Source: UBA668 sp046076025
GTDB lineage: Bacteria; Actinomycetota; Acidimicrobiia; Acidimicrobiales; Ilumatobacteraceae
Reading direction: 5' to 3'
Assembly: GCA_046076025.1 (NCBI GenBank)
Contig: JBJTRF010000167.1
Location: 1-35,333 of the forward strand
DNA: 35,333 bases
Shown here: piece by piece, positions 16,201-23,074 of the stretch
How positions within the stretch are numbered: the stretch's first letter is position 1
How the letters are laid out: every line of letters begins with the position of its first letter
Translations under genes and position numbers: made by a program
Notes under the pieces: generated by a model
The model's database searches: none
Told to the model about the DNA's origin: nothing
What the model saw: only the letters and a program-made list of their open reading frames with translations

Positions 16201-17051
16201 TCGTCGCCTGCCTGAAGTGGGTGTCGCACCCCGGCGAGCCCGATGACGAGCGCTTCGCCGGGATGAGCCCCGCCGATCGCGCCGCGCTCGAGCTGGCCCT
16301 TCGGCAGGCCGAGGCGATGGCCGACACCGTGACTGCGATCACCGTGGGCCCTGCGGCGGCCGATCGGGTGCTGCGCGAGGCGCATGCGGCGGGCGCCCGT
16401 CGGCTGGTGCGCATCGACACGGCCGACGATCCGCTGGCGCTGCTGGGCAGCGACGCCGTGGCTGCAGCGATCGGGGCCACCATTCGCTCACTGTCCGACG
16501 AGGGCAATTCGGCCGACGCGCTGTGGGCGTGGTGCGGCGACTACTCGCTCGACCGCGGCTCGGGCAGCGTGCCGGCCTTCCTCGCCGGTGCGCTCGGCGC
16601 GCGGCAGGCGCTCGGGTGCATCGCGATCGAGCCGCACGGCCACGGCACGCTGCATGCGGTGCGCCGACTCGATGGCGGACGGCGCGAACTGCTCGAGGTG
16701 CAGGCACCGGCGGTGGTGAGTGTCGAGGGATCGGTGACGCAACTGCGCCGCTCGAGCCTCGCGGCCGTGCGCGCCGCTAGCGCCGCCTCCATCGAGGTGC
16801 AGCCGCTCATCCGCACCGGTGATGGCGCACCCGCGACGACGGCGCCGACGGTGCGGCCATACCGGCCGCGGGCAAGGGCGCTCGCGGCACCGGCGGGCAC
16901 CTCGACCCTCGATCGACTCCGGGTGCTCACCGACGCGGCAGCCGCAGGCGCAGCGCGGGGAGAGACCGTCGAACTGCCCCCCGACGAGGCAGCGGCGCGC
17001 ATCGTGCGCGCTCTCGACGAGTGGGGCTATCTGCGCGCAGCGCGCCAGTAG
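16197..17051 (+). CDS. fixA: Electron transfer flavoprotein beta subunit (FixA-like)
   Basis: The protein has 284 residues. The ATG at 16197 overlaps the fixX stop. It opens with MIVACLKWVSHP, the usual ETF-beta strand, and a nucleotide-binding segment GDYSLDRGSGSVPAFLAGALGARQALG lies at about 112-140. The C-terminus PPDEAAARIVRALDEWGYL is the amphipathic tail that contacts the alpha subunit in ETFs. It would form the ETF heterodimer with the product of 13539-14552. Whether it holds AMP (simple ETF) or a second FAD (bifurcating type) cannot be settled by eye. The next gene, a membrane-anchored propeller, starts 1 nt after its stop, so the ETF genes and the mftE run are probably one transcript. 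Confidence 0.92.
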   Translation: MIVACLKWVSHPGEPDDERFAGMSPADRAALELALRQAEAMADTVTAITVGPAAADRVLREAHAAGARRLVRIDTADDPLALLGSDAVAAAIGATIRSLSDEGNSADALWAWCGDYSLDRGSGSVPAFLAGALGARQALGCIAIEPHGHGTLHAVRRLDGGRRELLEVQAPAVVSVEGSVTQLRRSSLAAVRAASAASIEVQPLIRTGDGAPATTAPTVRPYRPRARALAAPAGTSTLDRLRVLTDAAAAGAARGETVELPPDEAAARIVRALDEWGYLRAARQ

Positions 17052-17052
17052 C

Positions 17053-18642
17053 GTGACGGCCGTGCGCCGACCGTCGCCACATCACATCCGCCTCGTCGCG
17101 ATCGCGCTGATCGGCGTGATCGGGCTGGGCATGGTGGTGGGCAGCCTCGTCACGCTCACCGGCGGATGGTCGGTCAGCAGCACTGATGCCAGCCCCACCA
17201 CCACCGTTGATGCCGGCCCGTCGACGATTGCGCCGACAACCGTTCCGCCGACCACGGCCCCGACGACGTCTACCACCACCACGGTGCCCGAGCCCGAGGC
17301 ATTGGTTGCCCCGGCGTCGTTCCGCCAGCCGTGGGGCGACACCGTGCAGGGCGTGCTCACCTTCCGCGGCAATCCAACCCGCTCGTACTACGGCACCGGC
17401 CCGGTGCCGCGCAGCCAGCCCGAGCGGCTGTGGCGCTATCCGGGCCTGCGGATGTGCGGCACGAGCACCGAGTACGACGAGACGCGCACGTGGTGCGGCA
17501 CCGGCTGGACCGGCCAGCCGGCCGTGTTCGAGCGCGAGGGCCGCACCTGGCTGGTGTTCGGCGCCTACGACTACAAGATCCACTTCGTCGACGCGCTCAC
17601 CGGCGACGAGATCATCCCGCCGTTCGAGACCGGCGACCTCGCCAAGGGCAATGTCACGATCGATCCCGACGGCTACCCGATCGTCTACGCCGGCTCGCGC
17701 GACAACAAGATGCGCGCCATCGCCTTCGACGGCAATGTGCCGCGCGAGCTGTGGAGCGAGGATGCCAACACCGCCGATCGGGTGCACAACAACGACTGGG
17801 ACGGCGCACCGCTGGTCGTTGCCGGCCACCTAATCGCGGGCAGCGAGAACAGCTGGTTCTACGGCTGGCGGCTCGACCGCGGGTACGACAGCCTCGGCCA
17901 GGTCACGCTCGGCGTCGACGACGTGTTCCGCGTGCAGGGATGGGATCAGCGTCTGTTCGACGATCTCGGCACCTCCTCGCCGCGCCGAGTCAGCATTGAA
18001 AGCTCGGTGGCGATCAGCGGCGACACGGCGTACTTCCAGACCTCGGGCGGGCTCGTGCAGGGCTGGGACCTGTCACCGCTGCGCACCGGCATCGGCGAGG
18101 TGCGGCGCACGTTCCGCTTCTGGACCGGCGACGACGGCGACTCGTCGATCGTCGTCGACGACGAGGGCTTCCTCTACGTGGGCGTCGAGGTCGACCGCAA
18201 TACGCGCCGGGCCCAAGCGGTCGGTCAGCTGCTGAAGCTCGATCCGCGTAAGCCCCTCGATCCGGTGGTGTGGGCAATCGACGTCAACGTCGGTGTCGAC
18301 AGCGGCACGTGGGCAACGCCGATCGTGCTCGACGACATCGTCATCTGGACCACCAAGCCGGGTGGCGTGCGCGGCGTCGACCGAGACACCGGCGAGGAGC
18401 TGTGGGAGGTGCGCGTCGGCGGCCTCACGCTCAGCTCGCCGCTGTATGTCGACGGCGTGCTGCTGCAGGGTGACGGCAACGGCCGCCTGCATGCGTGGGA
18501 CCTTGCCGATCCCCGTGTCAAGCCCACCGAGCTGTGGACCGTGCGGCTGCCGGCCAACATCGAGAGCACGCCGGTGGTGTGGAACGGCCGCATCTATGTG
18601 GGCACGCGCGACGGCTACGTGTACTGCTACGGGCTCGAGTGA
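17053..18642 (+). CDS. Membrane-anchored PQQ-like beta-propeller protein
   Basis: The protein has 529 residues from a GTG at 17053, 1 nt after the ETF-beta stop; a GTG at 17062 is also possible. A single hydrophobic segment (about 12-34, VAIALIGVIGLGMVVGSLV) acts as signal anchor, followed by a Thr/Pro/Ala-rich linker to about 85. The rest is a propeller with repeated blades of the PQQ-like kind. Examples are LVFGAYDYKIHFVDALTGDEI, GVRGVDRDTGEELWEVRVGG, LLQGDGNGRLHAWDL and IYVGTRDGYVYCYGLE. There are Cys in the first blade region (MCGTSTEYDETRTWCGTG). No PQQ-ligand set of quinoprotein dehydrogenases was recognised, so it may be a scaffold of the BamB kind. Its stop overlaps the mftE start by one base, tying it to mycofactocin and ETF genes. 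Confidence 0.9.
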   Translation: MTAVRRPSPHHIRLVAIALIGVIGLGMVVGSLVTLTGGWSVSSTDASPTTTVDAGPSTIAPTTVPPTTAPTTSTTTTVPEPEALVAPASFRQPWGDTVQGVLTFRGNPTRSYYGTGPVPRSQPERLWRYPGLRMCGTSTEYDETRTWCGTGWTGQPAVFEREGRTWLVFGAYDYKIHFVDALTGDEIIPPFETGDLAKGNVTIDPDGYPIVYAGSRDNKMRAIAFDGNVPRELWSEDANTADRVHNNDWDGAPLVVAGHLIAGSENSWFYGWRLDRGYDSLGQVTLGVDDVFRVQGWDQRLFDDLGTSSPRRVSIESSVAISGDTAYFQTSGGLVQGWDLSPLRTGIGEVRRTFRFWTGDDGDSSIVVDDEGFLYVGVEVDRNTRRAQAVGQLLKLDPRKPLDPVVWAIDVNVGVDSGTWATPIVLDDIVIWTTKPGGVRGVDRDTGEELWEVRVGGLTLSSPLYVDGVLLQGDGNGRLHAWDLADPRVKPTELWTVRLPANIESTPVVWNGRIYVGTRDGYVYCYGLE

Positions 18643-19328
18643 TGGCATCCCCGCTCGGCGAGTACACCTGGACCGAATGCGAGCGCATCGAGCGGCGGCC
18701 GCTGCTGGTGGTGCCGGTTGGCTCGTGCGAGCAGCACGGCCCTCACCTCCCGCTCGACACCGACACGCGCATCGCCGTGGCGCTCGCCGAGCGGCTGGTC
18801 GACTCGTTCGGGCCGGGCGAGTTGCTGCTGGCACCGGCGCTCAGCATCACCGCCAGCGGCGAGCACGCCAAGTTCCCGGGCACGCTCTCGATCGGCAACG
18901 AGGTGTTCCAGCAGGTGGTGGTCGAGCTGGTGCGCAGCGCCGACTGGACCAGCGGCGTCGTGCTGGTGAATGGCCATGCCGGCAACCGCGCCGCGGTCGA
19001 CTCGGCCGTGCGGCAGCTCGACCGCGAGTACAAGCGCGTGCTGTCGTGGTGGCCCCGGGTCGAGGGCGGCGACTCGCATGCCGGCCACACCGAGACCTCG
19101 CTGATGCTGGCCATCGCGCCGCAGGTGGTGCGCATGGCCGACGCCGCCCAGGGCAACACCGCACCGCTCTCCGAGCTGATCGGAACGATGCGGCGGCTGG
19201 GCGTGCAGGCGGTGAGCCCGAACGGCGTGCTGGGTGATCCGCGCCGGGCGAAGGCCAAGGCCGGCCGCACGCTGCTGACGAAACTGACCTTCGACCTGTG
19301 CGCCGCCGTCGACGAGTGGTGGCGCTGA
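18642..19328 (+). CDS. mftE: MftE, mycofactocin system creatininase-family peptidase
   Basis: The protein has 228 residues. The ATG at 18642 shares a base with the preceding TGA. The creatininase fold is marked by VGSCEQHGPHLPLDTD (residues 26-41: Glu30, His32, Asp41 as metal ligands), then SGEHAKFPGTLSIG, then VNGHAGN with His112, then DSHAGHTETSL with Glu151. In mycobacteria MftE is the metallopeptidase that releases the C-terminal Val-Tyr-derived part of MftA after MftC has acted, yielding the AHDP core of premycofactocin. Assignment as MftE and not creatininase rests on the mftF neighbour and the short length. It is the last gene of the coupled ETF/propeller chain. No mftA, mftB or mftC is nearby, so its peptide substrate must be encoded elsewhere. 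Confidence 0.88.
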   Translation: MASPLGEYTWTECERIERRPLLVVPVGSCEQHGPHLPLDTDTRIAVALAERLVDSFGPGELLLAPALSITASGEHAKFPGTLSIGNEVFQQVVVELVRSADWTSGVVLVNGHAGNRAAVDSAVRQLDREYKRVLSWWPRVEGGDSHAGHTETSLMLAIAPQVVRMADAAQGNTAPLSELIGTMRRLGVQAVSPNGVLGDPRRAKAKAGRTLLTKLTFDLCAAVDEWWR

Positions 19329-19362
19329 GCCGCACGGCACTGCACGTCGCTGCCACTGCGGC

Positions 19363-19368
19363 GAGAAT
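19363..19368 (+). promoter_or_regulatory. -10 element, possible leaderless promoter of mftF
   Basis: GAGAAT ends 6 nt before the mftF ATG, and no Shine-Dalgarno is present. It is weaker than the other -10 elements (first base G) but has the same spacing. It would let mftF be transcribed apart from mftE. Confidence 0.4.
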
Positions 19369-19374
19369 GCGACC

Positions 19375-20754
19375 ATGCCTGCCATTCGCTACCGGCTCGA
19401 TCGCACGTGGCGACGGCCGGGCGATGGCTCGGTGATCATCGCCGGTTCGCCGCTGCGGCTGTTTCGCCTGTCGGCCGGCGGCGCGCACGTTGCCGCACAG
19501 CTCGAGGCCGGCACACCGCCCGACACCGCCGCCGTGCGCGAGTTCATCGACCGCTTCGTCGATGCGGGCGCGCTGCATCCGCTGCCCGGCGCCAGCGAGT
19601 TCACGCTCGACGACGTCACCGTGGTGATGCCGCACTGGTCGCCCGACAGTGGGCGGCTCACGGCCGAGGTGCCATCGGGTGTCGACGTGATCGTGGTCGA
19701 CGATGCATCACCGGGCTGGGCCGCGCCGGTGCCGGAGGGGCCCGCGTTGCGGGTGCTGCGCCGCGACGCGAATGGCGGCCCCGCAGCGGCGCGCAACACC
19801 GGCCTTGCCGAGGTGCGCACGCCACTGGTCGCATTCGTCGACACCGACGTGGTGCTGCCCGACAGCGCACATGAATGGCTGACACCGCTGCTCGCCCAGT
19901 TCGCCGATCCTCGCGTGGCCATCGCGGCGCCCCGCGTGGCCTCGCGCGCCGACATCGGCAGCGTCGCCGCCTACGAGCAGCGGCACAGCCCGATCGACAT
20001 GGGCGACGAGCCAGCTCGCGTGTCGCCGGGTACGCGCGTCGGCTACATCCCGTCGGCGGTGATGGTGTGCCGCACGGCCGCAGTGCGCGACCTCGGCGGG
20101 TTCGACGAGGGACTGCGGTTCGGCGAGGACGTCGACCTCGTGTGGCGCGCTGTCGCCGCCGGCCACCGCGTTCGCTACGAGCCATCGGTCGTGGTGCACC
20201 ACCGGCCGCGCAGCCGATGGGCCGACGTGCTGCGCCAGCGCGTCGGCTACGGCCGGTCGGCGGCGCCGCTGGCGGCGCGTCATCACGCCGCCGTGGCACC
20301 GGTGCGCGCCAGTGCGTGGAGCCTGGCCGTGTGGCTACTCGTCGCGATGCGACGGCCAGGTGTCGGTGCGGCGCTCGCAGCGGGCACGGCGATCGCACTG
20401 CGCCGCCGGCTCGCCGCGCTACCCGCAGCCGATGCGCTGCGGCTTGCGCTCACCGGTCACCTTCACGCTGGCCGACAACTCGCCTCGACAGTACGCCGCG
20501 TGTGGTGGCCGCTTGCCGCGGTGGCGTGGCTGGTGTCGCGGCGTTCGCGTCCGCTGATCGCCGCCGCATTCGTGCTGTCCGAGACGGTCGAGGCGATCCG
20601 CCTGCGGTCGACGCGTCCGGTGCGCGACCTGCCGGCGGCGATCGCCGACGACCTCGCCTACGGGTACGGCGTGTGGGCGGGCGTTGCCGCCACCGGTGAG
20701 GTGGGTGCGCTGCTGCCCGACGTCAGCCCCTGGCCGCCACGCGACCGGCGCTGA
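19375..20754 (+). CDS. mftF: MftF, mycofactocin glycosyltransferase
   Basis: The protein has 459 residues, close to the family's usual 470. The N-terminal 80 residues form a PqqD-like region (IAGSPLRLFRLSAGG, then FIDRFVDAGALHPLP), which is diagnostic for MftF. A family-2 glycosyltransferase domain follows: DVTVVMPHW near 83, VIVVDDASPG near 105, GGPAAARNTGLAEV, and the nucleotide-sugar motif AFVDTDVVLP near 155. The acceptor-side motif GGFDEGLRFGEDVDLVWRA is near 245. The C-terminal third contains hydrophobic, membrane-associating helices. MftF adds beta-1,4-linked glucose units to premycofactocin in mycobacteria. It starts 46 nt after mftE and may have its own -10. The usual partners mftA-D are not in the window. 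Confidence 0.9.
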   Translation: MPAIRYRLDRTWRRPGDGSVIIAGSPLRLFRLSAGGAHVAAQLEAGTPPDTAAVREFIDRFVDAGALHPLPGASEFTLDDVTVVMPHWSPDSGRLTAEVPSGVDVIVVDDASPGWAAPVPEGPALRVLRRDANGGPAAARNTGLAEVRTPLVAFVDTDVVLPDSAHEWLTPLLAQFADPRVAIAAPRVASRADIGSVAAYEQRHSPIDMGDEPARVSPGTRVGYIPSAVMVCRTAAVRDLGGFDEGLRFGEDVDLVWRAVAAGHRVRYEPSVVVHHRPRSRWADVLRQRVGYGRSAAPLAARHHAAVAPVRASAWSLAVWLLVAMRRPGVGAALAAGTAIALRRRLAALPAADALRLALTGHLHAGRQLASTVRRVWWPLAAVAWLVSRRSRPLIAAAFVLSETVEAIRLRSTRPVRDLPAAIADDLAYGYGVWAGVAATGEVGALLPDVSPWPPRDRR

Positions 20755-20767
20755 CACACCGGCTCGA

Positions 20768-20799
20768 ACCCGGGCGCTCATTCGGGCACCTGCCCGGGT
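20768..20799 (+). terminator. Hairpin after mftF
   Basis: ACCCGGGC and GCCCGGGT form a perfect 8-bp stem around a 16-nt loop. An alternative tighter hairpin CGGGCA-cc-TGCCCG uses the same 3' arm. It lies 13 nt after the mftF stop and has no U-tract. Confidence 0.5.
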
Positions 20800-20850
20800 C
20801 TTGGTCACGTCCCGATCGCAGGCTGCACCGTGCCGGAGGAGGCGCGGGGG

Positions 20851-20856
20851 TACTGT
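20851..20856 (+). promoter_or_regulatory. -10 element, leaderless promoter of the alanine-racemase-like gene
   Basis: TACTGT fits TAnnnT and ends 7 nt before the ATG at 20864. The GGAGGA at about 20836 is too far upstream (over 20 nt) to serve as a ribosome binding site for this ATG. Confidence 0.5.
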
Positions 20857-20863
20857 CGCCGCC

Positions 20864-21880
20864 ATGGTGCGGCTCACGGTGCATCGCACGGCATGGCTGC
20901 AGCACGTGCACGACGTCGCCGACTCGTACGGCGATGCCCTCGTGCCGGTGGTGAAGGGCAACGGCTACGGGTTCGGGCGTGGCGTGCTGCACGATCTCGT
21001 CGGTGACGGCCTCGGTTCATCCGACGAGCTGCGCCGTCACGATGTGTGCGTCTGCTCGGTACACGAGCTCGCCGACGTGCCCTCGGCGCTGCGGCCGGTG
21101 GTGCTGACACCCACGCTCGCCCCTCCCCCGCCTGCGCCGGCCGGCCACCTGCCGGCGGTCCTCACGGTCGGCGGCGCCGAGCATGTCGATGCGCTTGCTG
21201 GATGGACCGGTGCCGTGATGGTGAAGCTGCGCAGCAGCATGCATCGCTACGGCACTGCCGCCGATGGCCTCGAGCCGCTCGTGCGCCGCGTGGTGGCCGC
21301 GGGCCTCGACATCGCCGGCTTCGCGCTGCACCTGCCGCTTGCCGGCGACGACGCTGCACGCAGTCGCGAGGCCGAGCACTGGGTCGACCGTCTCGATGCA
21401 CTTCCCGATGGCCTCGGCGAGGGCGAGCTGTGGCTGAGCCATCTCGCGCCACCGGCCGTCGCATCGCTGGCGGCGCACCATGCGAAGCGCCGCATCCGCG
21501 TCCGCGTGGGGACGATGCTGTGGCACGGCGTGCCGCACGGCGAGTTCGCCCACCTCGGCGCGCAGGTGCTGCAGGTGCAGGCCGTGCAGGCTGGTGACTC
21601 GGTCGGCTACCGCGACGGCGTTGCGCCGGCCGACGGCGCGGTTGTGTGCGTCGGCGCAGGCAGTTCGCACGGGGTGAGGCCGCTCGACCACCCCGAGCCG
21701 GCCCGACGCAGCCCGTTCCACTTCGCCCGCCGGCGTCTCGCCCTCCTCGAGCGGCCGCACATGCACACGTCGCTGTGCTTCGTGCCGTCGGGTGATCCGT
21801 GCCCCGCGGTCGGCGACATGGTCGACGTGCAGCAGCCGCTCATCGACGTGCGATGCGACGTGATCGAGTGGCGTCCGTGA
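20864..21880 (+). CDS. Alanine-racemase-like PLP enzyme (fold type III)
   Basis: The protein has 338 residues, a little shorter than typical Alr (about 360-390). The PLP lysine is Lys31 in VPVVKGNGYGFG, the counterpart of the Alr AVVKADAYGHG motif. KLRSSMHRYG near 125 matches the Alr strand that carries the Arg near the PLP. The C-terminal barrel includes VRVGTMLWHG and SVGYRDGV, where the Tyr corresponds to the second catalytic base of Alr. Both catalytic residues therefore appear present and racemase activity is plausible. The middle region and metal-rich-looking tail (ERPHMHTS, DPCPAVGD) diverge, so another amino acid substrate is possible. Its stop overlaps the start of a DUF418-like membrane protein (GTGA), pointing to a shared cell-envelope task. 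Confidence 0.85.
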   Translation: MVRLTVHRTAWLQHVHDVADSYGDALVPVVKGNGYGFGRGVLHDLVGDGLGSSDELRRHDVCVCSVHELADVPSALRPVVLTPTLAPPPPAPAGHLPAVLTVGGAEHVDALAGWTGAVMVKLRSSMHRYGTAADGLEPLVRRVVAAGLDIAGFALHLPLAGDDAARSREAEHWVDRLDALPDGLGEGELWLSHLAPPAVASLAAHHAKRRIRVRVGTMLWHGVPHGEFAHLGAQVLQVQAVQAGDSVGYRDGVAPADGAVVCVGAGSSHGVRPLDHPEPARRSPFHFARRRLALLERPHMHTSLCFVPSGDPCPAVGDMVDVQQPLIDVRCDVIEWRP

Positions 21881-22989
21881 CCCAGTACGACGCGTCGCCG
21901 CGTTCGATCGACCTCGATGTCGTGCGCGCCGTCGCGCTGATCGGCGTGTGCGTCATGAACTACCACGGCTACCTGAACGGTGCGTCGGCAGCAGAGGATC
22001 CGTCGTTCTGGGGATCGCTGTTCGATCCGTGGCGCGGGCCACTGTCGACGCGCTTCGCCGCCACCTTCGTGCTCGTCGCCGGCATGGGCGTGGCGATGAT
22101 GGGCCGCCGCGCCATGGCCGCCCAGGCCGCCGGTTCCTCGAGTGCCGTGAGCGATGCCCGTGTCACGCTGGTTCGGCGAGGCGTGCTGCTGCTGGCCGTC
22201 GGCTACTTCTTCGACTGGATCTGGCCGGGCACGATCCTGTTCTTCTACGGCGGCCTGTTCGCCGCCGCAGCCCTGCTCATCACGCTGCGCACGGCGTGGC
22301 TCGCGGCGATCGGCACCGCGGCAGCCGTAGCCGCTGCACTGCTGTCGTGGTGGTCGACCCGGCACGACCTCTCGTGGCTGCTCGGGGGCGCCTCCGAGGT
22401 GACGATGTCGCCGCGCGACCTGCTATTCGACCTCGTCGTGCGCGGCACGCATCCGCTGCTGCCGTGGCTCGCCTTCTTCTGCGCTGGGATGGTGCTGGCC
22501 CGGGTGCTGCCCTCCGATGGCATCGGGCGCGCCCAGGTGGCGCTGGCCGGTGTCGCTGCGGTTGCGGTTGCCTATGCGCTGCGCGCGTTCCTCCCCGGCA
22601 GCGAGCAGGTGCTCAGCACCGATCCCGGCAGCCGCGGCGTGCTGTACACGCTCAGTGCGCTCGGCACGGCAGTGGCAGCGGTGGTGCTGATCGGCGCCGT
22701 CTCCCGCGCCACGTCTCGCTCGCGGATCACGCAGGCACTGGCCGTGGCCGGCCGCTGCACGCTCACCCTGTACGTCCTGCACGCCTTGGCCTACAACGCG
22801 CTGGTCAGGATGGCCGGCATCGTCGACAGGGGCAGCGGACTCGGCACCGCACTCGCGCTTGCTGCCGCATTCTGGGTGATCGCCGTCGCCCTGGCGGTGC
22901 TGTGGTCGAGGGTCGCCCGCCTCGGGCCGCTCGAGTGGCTGTACCGGCGCTTCAGCGACCCGCGCGCGCCGCAACTTGCGCGCGGCTAG
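21877..22989 (+). CDS. DUF418/acyltransferase-like integral membrane protein
   Basis: The protein has 370 residues from a GTG at 21877 that overlaps the previous stop. The first strand RSIDLDVVRAVALIGVCVMN with an early His (NYHGYL) matches the opening of YeiB/DUF418 and heparan-alpha-glucosaminide acetyltransferase-like proteins. About nine or ten hydrophobic segments follow, including FAATFVLVAGMGVAMMG, AVGYFFDWIWPGTILFFYGG and PLLPWLAFFCAGMVLARVL. The late motif GRCTLTLYVLHALAYNALV is the typical C-terminal DUF418 signature. Members are thought to move or transfer acyl groups across the membrane, but the substrate is unknown. The translational coupling to an alanine-racemase-like enzyme suggests a common pathway, such as modification of an envelope polymer. 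This is inference. Confidence 0.85.
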   Translation: MTQYDASPRSIDLDVVRAVALIGVCVMNYHGYLNGASAAEDPSFWGSLFDPWRGPLSTRFAATFVLVAGMGVAMMGRRAMAAQAAGSSSAVSDARVTLVRRGVLLLAVGYFFDWIWPGTILFFYGGLFAAAALLITLRTAWLAAIGTAAAVAAALLSWWSTRHDLSWLLGGASEVTMSPRDLLFDLVVRGTHPLLPWLAFFCAGMVLARVLPSDGIGRAQVALAGVAAVAVAYALRAFLPGSEQVLSTDPGSRGVLYTLSALGTAVAAVVLIGAVSRATSRSRITQALAVAGRCTLTLYVLHALAYNALVRMAGIVDRGSGLGTALALAAAFWVIAVALAVLWSRVARLGPLEWLYRRFSDPRAPQLARG

Positions 22990-23074
22990 CGGGGCTGGAG
23001 GCGGCTGGCGACCGCCGGCGACGTCGTAGCACCGCGCCAGCACGCTGACGTGCCGACGCGCCGACCTCGGGCGG

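Noticed and set aside
18642..19328. Creatininase in creatine breakdown
   Set aside because: No creatinase or sarcosine genes are nearby, and the adjacent mftF with a PqqD-like N-terminus points to the mycofactocin family.
18642..20863. Short ORF for the MftA precursor peptide
   Set aside because: No short frame ending in the characteristic IDGMCGVY was found on either strand.
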